Source of the DNA: Rikenellaceae bacterium
GTDB lineage: Bacteria > Bacteroidota > Bacteroidia > Bacteroidales > Rikenellaceae
Assembly: GCA_031286025.1 (NCBI GenBank)
Contig: JAITVB010000168.1
Location: forward strand, 1-5,300
Direction of reading: 5' to 3'
Length of the DNA stretch: 5,300 bases
The notes under the pieces: generated by a model
Seen by the model: only the letters and a program-made list of their open reading frames with translations
Databases searched by the model: none
What the model was told of the DNA's origin: nothing
Part shown: positions 1 through 5,300 of the stretch, piece after piece
How positions within the stretch are numbered: the stretch's first letter is position 1
Layout of the letters: every line of letters begins with the position of its first letter
Made by a program: the position numbers and the translations under genes

Positions 1-1586
1 GTCTTGCCGCCCAAGTCGTTGTAGAGGAACCCCTCGGGGCCTTCCAACTTGACATTGCCGTCCATGTATTTCACCAACAGGTATTTGTCCAACGCATCCC
101 ACGTTTCGAACAACCGATCGGCACGCTGCACCGAGTAGTTGGTCAGAAAGTTACGCGCCAATTCCGGATCCTTGTCATACAGTATCTTGGCGGCGGCATC
201 TACGGCAGGGATTTCGGTCAGACATTCGTCGGTGAATCCTTTCACGACTTTGAGTATGTCGGCGCTGATCATACCATAGCGCATATAGGCGAAATTGGTC
301 ACCCGGTTAAAAAGCCAAAAGGCCGATGTGGGCGAATAGGTCAACATGTCGCCGTTCCCCTCTTTGAAGCACAACGGCACACGGTTGGCCGACGAATAAA
401 TCGGTGTCAGGCAAGACGTGCCGGCATCATCGACCCCAAACCAGTTGAGCCCGCCGATCATGTCGGGCAGCCAACCGCGCGATTCGGTTACGAACCAGAA
501 ACCGGTCTGTTGCGTGGCGATGGCGCGTTCGTTGACATACTCCTTGCCGTCTACTTCCCACTGCATCGGACGCCAACGATAGGGATTGTTGTGGCCGCCC
601 GCACCGATGTCATTGCGCATATCCATCGGGGTGTCTTCGTAATGGTCGCGCATGAAGTTCATCACGTCCCCGACACTCAGTTTTTCCTGAGGTTTCACCC
701 ATAGCGGCATGCGGTTCCCGGGGTTGTGGCCCATCGCATAATCGATGTACTTGTCCATCCCCGGGGTTACCTTGTTAAATACGCTCCACACACGGGCTTC
801 GCAACCGCGCATCGCACTGAAAGTCAGCGGAGCGTAAGTGTCCGAAAAGCTGAAATCCTTATCGGCGCCCTTATAAAAACCCATTTCGCGGGCAAACGAG
901 ATCACGTCTTTAGAATAGAGGCAATTCTGCGGGTCGTTCAACGGGAAAGTCGTGATACGCGCTTGGTTGGCGTGGGCCGAGATATAGCCGTCGGGAATCC
1001 GCACGGCTACCCACACGGCGCCTTTGTTCGCATTTTGGCCATTGAGCATTTTGGTGCCCTTGCCGATCAACTCAAGGATCCACACCTCGCTCGGGTCGGC
1101 GATCGAGAACGATTCACCGCTCGAATAATAACCGTATTGTTCCACCAGACCGGTCATCACGGCGATCGCCTCGCGCGCGGTCTTGGCGCGTTGCAGGGCG
1201 ATGTAGATCAGCGAGCCGTAGTCCATGAGGCCGGTTGTGTCGACCAGTCCTTCGCGGCCGCCGTAGGTGGTTTCGCCGATGGCCAACTGATACTCGTTCA
1301 TGTTGCCGACGGTCGAGTAGGTCCGAGCCACCTGGGCTATCTGACCGAGGTACCGGCCGCTGTCCCATTCACGAACATCCATCATCGTTCCAGGTGCGTA
1401 TTTGGCTGCAGGTTTATAGTAAAGTTCGCCATAGAGTTGATGCGAGTCGGCCGAGTAGCTGATCATCGTCGATCCGGTCTTCGAAGCGCCCTTGGTCACC
1501 AACACGTTGGTACACGCCTGCGGACGTGGCGCGGGTAACAACAGCAACGCTGCCAACATCGGGGCGAAAATCGTTTTTTTGTTCAT
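1..1586 (-). CDS. Secreted C69-family dipeptidase (Ntn hydrolase), C-terminus cut by window edge
   Basis: This gene reads leftward from ATG at 1586-1584 and stays open to the window edge: 528 codons plus two bases. Family members are, from memory, around 540-560 residues, so only a short C-terminal piece should be missing. Residues 1-24 form a signal peptide (MNKK, then a hydrophobic core rich in Ala/Leu, then PRPQA), followed by C25-T-N. In the C69/U34 family (Lactobacillus PepD type) the Cys exposed by N-terminal processing is the nucleophile. PQAC is a poor lipobox, so C25 is more likely the catalytic residue than a lipidation site. Family-typical blocks follow: VTKGASKTGS (30-39), YSADSH (44-49), and NMNEYQLAIGETTYGG (95-110). 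The likely role is hydrolysis of dipeptides in the periplasm or at the cell surface, aiding peptide use. No frameshift was seen. It is transcribed divergently from the yggS-like gene. The family call is firm; the substrate is unknown. Confidence 0.93.
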   Translation of the reverse strand, partial: MNKKTIFAPMLAALLLLPAPRPQACTNVLVTKGASKTGSTMISYSADSHQLYGELYYKPAAKYAPGTMMDVREWDSGRYLGQIAQVARTYSTVGNMNEYQLAIGETTYGGREGLVDTTGLMDYGSLIYIALQRAKTAREAIAVMTGLVEQYGYYSSGESFSIADPSEVWILELIGKGTKMLNGQNANKGAVWVAVRIPDGYISAHANQARITTFPLNDPQNCLYSKDVISFAREMGFYKGADKDFSFSDTYAPLTFSAMRGCEARVWSVFNKVTPGMDKYIDYAMGHNPGNRMPLWVKPQEKLSVGDVMNFMRDHYEDTPMDMRNDIGAGGHNNPYRWRPMQWEVDGKEYVNERAIATQQTGFWFVTESRGWLPDMIGGLNWFGVDDAGTSCLTPIYSSANRVPLCFKEGNGDMLTYSPTSAFWLFNRVTNFAYMRYGMISADILKVVKGFTDECLTEIPAVDAAAKILYDKDPELARNFLTNYSVQRADRLFETWDALDKYLLVKYMDGNVKLEGPEGFLYNDLGGK

Positions 1587-1603
1587 ATTTCGCAAAAATT
1601 AAT

Positions 1604-1611
1604 TAGTTTTG
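1604..1611 (+). promoter_or_regulatory. Candidate -7 promoter element for the yggS/DHOD-like operon
   Basis: The bases read TAGTTTTG, matching TAnnTTTG exactly. A TTTG lies at 1578-1581, 22 bases upstream, slightly wider than the usual spacing; it overlaps the first codons of the dipeptidase gene. A start near 1615 would give a leader of about 65 bases before the ATG at 1680. That leader contains GGAGGG at 1632-1637, too far from the ATG to act as its ribosome site. This and the minus-strand element point towards each other, so the two predicted leaders overlap. Confidence 0.45.
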
Positions 1612-1648
1612 TAAGTGTTTCCCCATATACGGGAGGGATTTATTCTGA

Positions 1649-1656
1649 CAAATATA
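1649..1656 (-). promoter_or_regulatory. Candidate -7 promoter element for the dipeptidase gene
   Basis: On the minus strand these bases read TATATTTG, an exact match to the Bacteroidetes -7 consensus TAnnTTTG. A T-run (TTTTT, minus strand of 1676-1680) lies about 19 bases upstream, where the -33 TTTG box would be; it is close but not exact. Transcription would start near 1645, giving a leader of roughly 55-60 bases before the dipeptidase ATG. The -33 region coincides with the start codon of the divergent gene. The site is predicted from motif and position only. Confidence 0.55.
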
Positions 1657-1679
1657 AAACAAAAATCGAATCTATAAAA

Positions 1680-2339
1680 ATGTCGATCCGGGAGCGTTTG
1701 GAAGCCTTGCGGCGGGAATTGCCCGCCGGAGTGGAACTGGTGGCGGTAAGCAAGACCCACCCGGTTGAAGCGATCAGGGAAGCCTACAATGCCGGCCAAC
1801 GGGTTTTTGGTGAAAACCGGGCGCAGGAATTACGGGACAAACACGATGCGTTGCCCACCGACATCGCGTGGCATTTCATCGGTTCGATCCAACGCAAGAA
1901 CGTAAAATACATCGCCCCCTATGTGGCGATGATCCACTCGGTCGACTCGGCCGCACTGCTTGAACAGATCGATCGTGAGGCTGAAAAGTGCGGGCGCCGG
2001 ATCGATGTACTGATGGAGGTTTTTATCGCCCGCGAGCTGTCGAAGCACGGTTGGGGCGAGGCAGAACTTAACGCCTACTTCGCCTCGGGTGCTTTCCAAG
2101 CGCTCACCCATGTCCGCATCCGTGGGCTGATGGGGATGGCGACTTACACCAACGACGAAGTGCAGATCAAACAGGAATTTTGCTCGCTCCGCGAACGTTT
2201 CGACCGCTACCGCAACACAGTCTTTGCGACAGACGAGGCGTTCGACACGCTCTCGATGGGCATGACCGACGACTGGCCGTTAGCCGTCACCTGCGGCAGT
2301 ACGATGGTGCGCGTCGGAAGTTATATTTTTGGCGGGTAA
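1680..2339 (+). CDS. yggS: YggS/PLPBP-family pyridoxal-phosphate homeostasis protein
   Basis: A 219-residue protein covering the full length expected for compact bacterial YggS proteins (COG0325), which have an alanine-racemase-like TIM barrel and bind PLP without known catalysis. Visible landmarks are VAVSKTHP with the PLP-binding Lys at residue 25, FGENRAQEL (43-51), WHFIGSIQRKNVK, a beta-strand motif ending in SKHGW, RGLMGMAT, LSMGMTDDW, and the C-terminal phosphate-binding segment CGSTMVRVGSYIFG. The family role is buffering free PLP and influencing vitamin B6 and amino-acid pools in the cytosol. The position that is Asn in E. coli (VNI) is Phe here (VFI), and the residue after WHFIG is Ser; the latter position varies in the family. 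No Shine-Dalgarno is present; the sequence before the ATG is A-rich, as is normal for Bacteroidetes. It is probably co-transcribed with the next gene, 38 bp downstream with no terminator between. Confidence 0.95.
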   Translation: MSIRERLEALRRELPAGVELVAVSKTHPVEAIREAYNAGQRVFGENRAQELRDKHDALPTDIAWHFIGSIQRKNVKYIAPYVAMIHSVDSAALLEQIDREAEKCGRRIDVLMEVFIARELSKHGWGEAELNAYFASGAFQALTHVRIRGLMGMATYTNDEVQIKQEFCSLRERFDRYRNTVFATDEAFDTLSMGMTDDWPLAVTCGSTMVRVGSYIFGG

Positions 2340-2377
2340 CCGGCTAATCCTCAAAAACAGGAAAAAATTTAAATATT

Positions 2378-3355
2378 ATGGAGAAGCAACTCAACGTCAA
2401 TTATTTGGGCTTAAATCTGAAAAACCCCGTTATTGTCAGCAGTTCAGGCCTGACCGCTTCGCTTGAACGGATCAAGGCGCTCGAAGCCGCCGGTGCAAGC
2501 GCCGTCGTCCTGAAATCGCTCTTTGAAGAGCAGATCATGCATGAATCGGCCGCGATCAACTACTGCGACTACCCCGAAGCCAACGATTACCTGGCCGAGT
2601 ATACCCGTCAACACCGTCTCGAACAGCATGTGCAACTAATCGCCGACACCAAAAAAGCATGCTTGATCCCCGTGATCGCCAGCATCTGCTGCGTGACCAG
2701 GGGCGAGTGGGTCGGTTTTGCCAAGCGCTTGGAAGAAGCCGGTGCAGACGCATTGGAACTCAATATTTTCCTGCTTCCGACCGATAAGAGACCGAGTGGG
2801 GAAGAACTCGAAAACCGTTACCTGGCAATCGTCGCCGAAGTGGTCGAATCGGTAAGTATCCCGGTGACTGTAAAACTGGGGCGGCAGTTTACCAACCTGC
2901 TCAACATTACGGCCGGAATTGCTTTCCGCGGGGCAAAGGGCGTGGTGATGTTCAATCGTTTTTATGAGCCTGACATCGACATCAACGCGATGAAACTTGT
3001 TTCGTCGTCGGTTTACAGTTCCCCGGGCGAACTGCGTAGTGTCCTGCGTTGGGTGGCACTGGCTTCGGCTCAGGACATCGGGATTGACTTCGCTGCATCG
3101 ACCGGCATCCACGACGGAGAAGCTGTCGTAAAAGCTTTGCTAGCCGGCGCGTCGGCCGTCGAAATCTGCTCGACGATCTATGAACATGGTAACGGGATCG
3201 TTCAAAAAATGTTGGCCGACGTCGAAGCGTGGATGGAAACGTACGGTTATCCGCGCCTGTCGGATGCAATCGGTGTGCTCAACTACAAAAATATCGACAA
3301 TCCGGTGACCTACGAGCGTTCCCAATTCATGAAGTATTTTGTGCAACATGCGTGA
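2378..3355 (+). CDS. Dihydroorotate-dehydrogenase-like flavoprotein lacking the canonical active-site motif
   Basis: A 325-residue TIM-barrel protein of the FMN-dependent DHOD superfamily. The N-terminus NYLGLNLKNPVIVSSSG matches the barrel entry of class 1 enzymes, K46-S47 corresponds to the FMN-contacting Lys, K166 in VTVKLG matches the later conserved Lys, and TGIHDGEAVVKALLAGASAVEICST (242-266, split here only by description) is the FMN-phosphate region. The catalytic loop differs: true class 1 enzymes have N-x-S-C-P-N, while here E127-L-N129 is followed by IFLLPTDKRPSG, with no Cys or Ser base. This matches a known 'DHOD-like' subgroup thought to bind FMN but not to oxidise dihydroorotate, so calling it pyrD would be misleading. 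Its substrate is unknown. It is the second gene of the yggS operon; AGGA at 2359-2362 is too distant from the ATG to be a good ribosome site. A strong terminator follows. Confidence 0.9.
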   Translation: MEKQLNVNYLGLNLKNPVIVSSSGLTASLERIKALEAAGASAVVLKSLFEEQIMHESAAINYCDYPEANDYLAEYTRQHRLEQHVQLIADTKKACLIPVIASICCVTRGEWVGFAKRLEEAGADALELNIFLLPTDKRPSGEELENRYLAIVAEVVESVSIPVTVKLGRQFTNLLNITAGIAFRGAKGVVMFNRFYEPDIDINAMKLVSSSVYSSPGELRSVLRWVALASAQDIGIDFAASTGIHDGEAVVKALLAGASAVEICSTIYEHGNGIVQKMLADVEAWMETYGYPRLSDAIGVLNYKNIDNPVTYERSQFMKYFVQHA

Positions 3356-3391
3356 TCGAACGGCACGGTTCACGGGCTTCGACATGTGAAG

Positions 3392-3424
3392 AACGCGGCA
3401 AGCCGGTGCTTGCCGCGTTTATTT
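3392..3424 (+). terminator. Strong intrinsic terminator of the yggS/DHOD-like operon
   Basis: AACGCGGCAAGC (3392-3403) and GCTTGCCGCGTT (3408-3419) form a perfect 12-bp stem with a CGGT tetraloop, followed by the T-rich tail TTTATTT ending at 3424. A G-T wobble could extend the stem by one pair. It lies 36 bases after the stop codon at 3355, the expected place for the operon end. It also isolates the operon from the downstream DUF2156 gene. Confidence 0.9.
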
Positions 3425-3564
3425 GAAAAAAATACTCTGCTCCGGAATAGACCGAATCTCCCGATGCAGGGACGCACTTGAGAAAATTTCCGGTCGAGGC
3501 AAGCCCATTGTCGGCCGCACTCAAACATTAACTTTACTCGGAGAAAAGCTGTCTTTAGAATTTT
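3425..3564. other. Intergenic stretch without a recognisable gene
   Basis: Between the terminator and the next promoter lie about 140 bases in which I see no convincing gene. A short frame opening at TTG 3423 runs into the DUF2156 gene, but it has no family resemblance and begins inside the terminator tail. A near-match to the -7 motif (TAACTTTA, 3529-3536) occurs upstream of the exact match at 3565 and could be a second, weaker promoter. Confidence 0.5.
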
Positions 3565-3572
3565 TAACTTTG
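3565..3572 (+). promoter_or_regulatory. Candidate -7 promoter element for the DUF2156 gene
   Basis: The bases read TAACTTTG, an exact TAnnTTTG match. No clear TTTG is found at the -33 distance. A start about four bases after the motif, near 3576, would leave only about 5 bases before the ATG at 3581 or about 17 before the ATG at 3593. The short distance is one reason to prefer the second ATG as the translation start. Confidence 0.55.
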
Positions 3573-3592
3573 CGGGGAAAATGCAACACGGA

Positions 3593-4468
3593 ATGCTTGA
3601 ATTTAAAAAGATAGCACTCGGCGACCGGACAACGATCACTGCCGCCGCCCGTCAAAATCCTTTACCGCAACTGATCGATTGCTTCGAAGCCTTTTTCTTG
3701 TGGCGCGATCTATTGGATGTCGCTTGGGCGGAATGGGACGATTTCCTTGTGTTCCGAACCAATTACGACGGTACCCCTGCCTTTTTGTTTCCATGGGGTT
3801 CGGGCGATCCGACCGCGGTGATCGGCCAAATGCAAGAGTATGCCGCCACCCAAAAAAAACCTTTTCGGATCAGCAAAGCGACACGTGCGCAGGCCCGACG
3901 ACTCGACGCGCTTTTCCCGGGCCGTTTCCGGGCAATGTATGACCCGAACCGTTTCGAATACCTTTATTCTGCTGAAAAATTCCGCTACTACCGCGGCGAT
4001 CCGTTCAAAGCGAAACGCAATTTTGTAAACTATGCGAAAAAGAATCTTTCGTGGGCCTACGAAGAAATTACCCCGGCCAATCTGCCGGAATGCCTCGACT
4101 TTGCCCGTGATTTCTCGGGTGACGACACGTTTGAAGTCGACAACGGGGCGCTGATGGAATTGCACGATACGTTTTTTGAATTGCAAACCGAAGGAGGGCT
4201 GATCCGCATCGAGGGCCGTGTGGCGGCTTTTTTTGTCGTCACCTCCCTGGGTGATCCGAAAATCGCCGCCGGACTTTTCCTGAGGGGCGACCACGGATCT
4301 AAGGGCGTGATTCCGCTGCTCTATCAGGAGTTTTTCCTGCATCATCCTGAATTTGAACGGGTCAACCTGGCCGAAGACCTGGGGTTGGAGGGTTTGCGCC
4401 GCAACAAGCAGTCGTATCATCCCGACGAAATGCTTGAATTATGTGAAATTACCCTGGCGGACGACTGA
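3593..4468 (+). CDS. DUF2156 (COG4866-like) putative aminoacyl-transferase-type protein
   Basis: A 291-residue soluble protein with no signal peptide or membrane segment. It resembles the DUF2156 family, which has two GNAT-like folds and is related to the catalytic C-terminal domain of MprF phosphatidylglycerol lysyltransferases. Supporting features: a short N-terminal strand MLEFKKI typical of Bacteroidetes members, a basic stretch FKAKRNFVNYAKK starting at residue 138, the GNAT-like strand GGLIRIEGRVAAFFVV from residue 201, and the signature EDLGLEGLRRNKQSYHP (261-277) near the C-terminus. By homology it may transfer an amino acid from an aminoacyl-tRNA, but the acceptor is unknown and stand-alone members are uncharacterised. 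An alternative in-frame ATG at 3581 adds four residues (MQHG); I prefer 3593 because family members usually begin at MLEF-like sequence and because the promoter sits so close. It appears to be a single-gene unit between a terminator upstream and an AT-rich gap downstream. Confidence 0.87.
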   Translation: MLEFKKIALGDRTTITAAARQNPLPQLIDCFEAFFLWRDLLDVAWAEWDDFLVFRTNYDGTPAFLFPWGSGDPTAVIGQMQEYAATQKKPFRISKATRAQARRLDALFPGRFRAMYDPNRFEYLYSAEKFRYYRGDPFKAKRNFVNYAKKNLSWAYEEITPANLPECLDFARDFSGDDTFEVDNGALMELHDTFFELQTEGGLIRIEGRVAAFFVVTSLGDPKIAAGLFLRGDHGSKGVIPLLYQEFFLHHPEFERVNLAEDLGLEGLRRNKQSYHPDEMLELCEITLADD

Positions 4469-4568
4469 TTTTTTTTAAAGTAATACGAAATAGAACTCAA
4501 ACAACATGATAATATCACTCCATAAATAAAAATGTGTCGATAACTGTTGAGTATTACTTAAAATAAAA
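4469..4568. repeat. Long imperfect AT-rich inverted repeat in intergenic gap
   Basis: The left arm (4469-4486) and right arm (4551-4568) are complementary at 16 of 18 positions, including a perfect 9-bp core: AAGTAATAC (4478-4486) against GTATTACTT (4551-4559). The arms are separated by 64 bases. The left arm begins directly after the DUF2156 stop codon with eight Ts. It does not look like a standard terminator, because the T-run precedes the stem for rightward transcription and the loop is long. The right arm covers the region just upstream of the next gene's -7 box. It may be a regulator-binding site or a chance match in AT-rich DNA. Confidence 0.4.
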
Positions 4569-4572
4569 TACG

Positions 4573-4580
4573 TATTTTTG
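4573..4580 (+). promoter_or_regulatory. Candidate -7 promoter element for the coiled-coil membrane protein gene
   Basis: The bases read TATTTTTG, an exact TAnnTTTG match, 22 bases before the ATG at 4603. The best -33 candidate is GTTG at 4546-4549, which is imperfect and about 23 bases away. Transcription would begin near 4584, giving a leader of about 19 bases without a Shine-Dalgarno sequence. Confidence 0.6.
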
Positions 4581-4602
4581 CACTAACCTTAACAACGACG
4601 AG

Positions 4603-5300
4603 ATGGAAGAGCAGAATCAAGCGGTCAAAACCCTCAAGGGCTATAAAATCATCATCGTAATCCTGGCTGTTGTATTGGTGGCGTTGGCATTCCTGCATTT
4701 CCGGCAGGTGGGCACCATGCGCGAGGAGTTCGATGTCGAACGTGACACGTTGGTCAGCCGCCTGGGGGTAATGCGCGATGGTCTGAACAGTCTCCAGACC
4801 GAGAACGACACGATCAACCACAATCTCGACATAGAACGCCACAAGGCCGACTCGCTGATGGACCGTTTAGTCAACGAACGCTCGCTCAACATCGGCAAGA
4901 TCCGCGCCTACGAACGCGAATTGGGCACGTTGCGTACGGCGATGCGCGGCTTCGTGCAGACGATCGACTCGCTCGACCGGATCAATCAGGTGTTGGCCTC
5001 GGAAAACGTGCTATACCGCCGCGAGGCTTCGACCCTGCGCCTGCGGGCCGAAACGGCCGAGGAACGCGCCCTGGAGCTCGACACCAAGGTGCGCAAGGGG
5101 GCGATGATCCTCGCCCGCAACATTTCGCTCAAGGCGATCAATAATTCCGACGCAGAGGTGACTCGCGCCAACCGTGCTTCGCGCTTGCGCACCGATTTTG
5201 TACTGACAGCCAACGAACTGGCTACGCCGGGCAACCGTGAGGTCTACATCCGCATCTCCGGGCCCGACGGCTACCTGTTGGCCTCGTCGAGCAACAACGT
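4603..5300 (+). CDS. Membrane-anchored coiled-coil protein of unknown function, truncated by window edge
   Basis: The frame opens at ATG 4603 and is still open at the right edge: 232 codons plus two bases. Residues 1-15 are polar with Lys near the membrane, residues 16-33 (IIIVILAVVLVALAFLHF) form one membrane-spanning segment, and residues about 38-170 are rich in Glu, Arg, Leu and Asp with heptad-like spacing, consistent with a long coiled coil. From about 172 the sequence changes to a compact conserved-looking block: ARNISLKAIN, SRLRTDFVLTANELATPG (194-210) and VYIRISGPDGYLLAS (214-228), which looks like the start of a beta-rich domain. The N-terminal anchor with no cleavage site suggests an inner-membrane protein with the coil outside the cytoplasm. 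I recall similar uncharacterised proteins in Bacteroidales but know no function. The start is supported by the promoter 22 bases upstream and by the membrane segment beginning soon after it. Confidence 0.88.
   Translation, partial: MEEQNQAVKTLKGYKIIIVILAVVLVALAFLHFRQVGTMREEFDVERDTLVSRLGVMRDGLNSLQTENDTINHNLDIERHKADSLMDRLVNERSLNIGKIRAYERELGTLRTAMRGFVQTIDSLDRINQVLASENVLYRREASTLRLRAETAEERALELDTKVRKGAMILARNISLKAINNSDAEVTRANRASRLRTDFVLTANELATPGNREVYIRISGPDGYLLASSSNN

Noticed and set aside
726..1538. A 270-codon open frame on the plus strand opposite the dipeptidase gene.
   Set aside because: It is a shadow frame caused by the codon pattern of the GC-rich gene on the minus strand, which has a signal peptide and clear family motifs. 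The plus-strand product has no recognisable domain and an unusual composition rich in His, Arg and Val.
1512..1586. The dipeptidase as a lipoprotein anchored through C25.
   Set aside because: The residues before the Cys (PQA) do not fit a lipobox, and C25-T-N is the expected nucleophile position of the C69 family.
2636..3112. A 158-codon open frame antisense to the DHOD-like gene.
   Set aside because: It is contained within a well-supported gene, and its translation shows no domain.
3356..3391. A TCGAA/TTCGA inverted pair with GGTTC between, suggestive of a tRNA fragment.
   Set aside because: Only five bases pair and no cloverleaf or T-arm consensus can be assembled around it.
3423..3614. 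A small TTG-started frame after the operon terminator.
   Set aside because: It starts in the terminator T-tract, overlaps the next gene out of frame, and has no promoter or recognisable sequence.
3710..4420. A 236-codon open frame on the minus strand inside the DUF2156 gene.
   Set aside because: It lies wholly antisense to a gene with a strong family signature and has no promoter or family resemblance of its own.
4532..4542. A sequence resembling a DnaA box on the minus strand (TTATCGACA).
   Set aside because: It differs from TTATCCACA at one position and stands alone, with no cluster of boxes or replication gene nearby.

Overview
The window looks like ordinary chromosomal DNA from a Bacteroidales bacterium. 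The closest impression is an Alistipes/Rikenellaceae-type genome; this is inferred from protein style and fairly GC-rich genes separated by AT-rich gaps, not from a search. Four copies of the Bacteroidetes -7 promoter motif TAnnTTTG sit in the intergenic gaps, and start codons lack good Shine-Dalgarno sequences. Both fit that phylum.

Layout, left to right. (1) Positions 1-1586, minus strand: most of a secreted C69-family dipeptidase (Ntn hydrolase with N-terminal Cys nucleophile); its C-terminus runs off the left edge. (2) Positions 1587-1679: a 93-bp divergent intergenic region with one candidate promoter per strand, arranged so that the two leaders would overlap. (3) Positions 1680-3355, plus strand: a two-gene operon made of a YggS/PLPBP-type PLP-homeostasis protein and, 38 bp later, a dihydroorotate-dehydrogenase-like flavoprotein that lacks the canonical catalytic motif. 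It ends at a strong intrinsic terminator (12-bp perfect stem) at 3392-3424. (4) Positions 3593-4468: a stand-alone DUF2156 (COG4866-like) protein related to the aminoacyl-transferase domain of phosphatidylglycerol lysyltransferases, with a promoter immediately upstream and a very short predicted leader. (5) Positions 4469-4602: an AT-rich gap holding a long imperfect inverted repeat and a promoter. (6) Positions 4603-5300: the start of a membrane-anchored coiled-coil protein of unknown function, cut by the right edge.

The genes do not form one obvious pathway. The YggS/DHOD-like pair is the only likely co-transcribed unit; the others appear to be single-gene units. I see no mobile element, CRISPR array, tRNA, rRNA or defence-type system. 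The points most worth a second look are the DHOD-like protein with a lost active site next to a PLP-homeostasis gene, the uncharacterised coiled-coil membrane protein, the inverted repeat in front of it, and the face-to-face promoters at 1587-1679.
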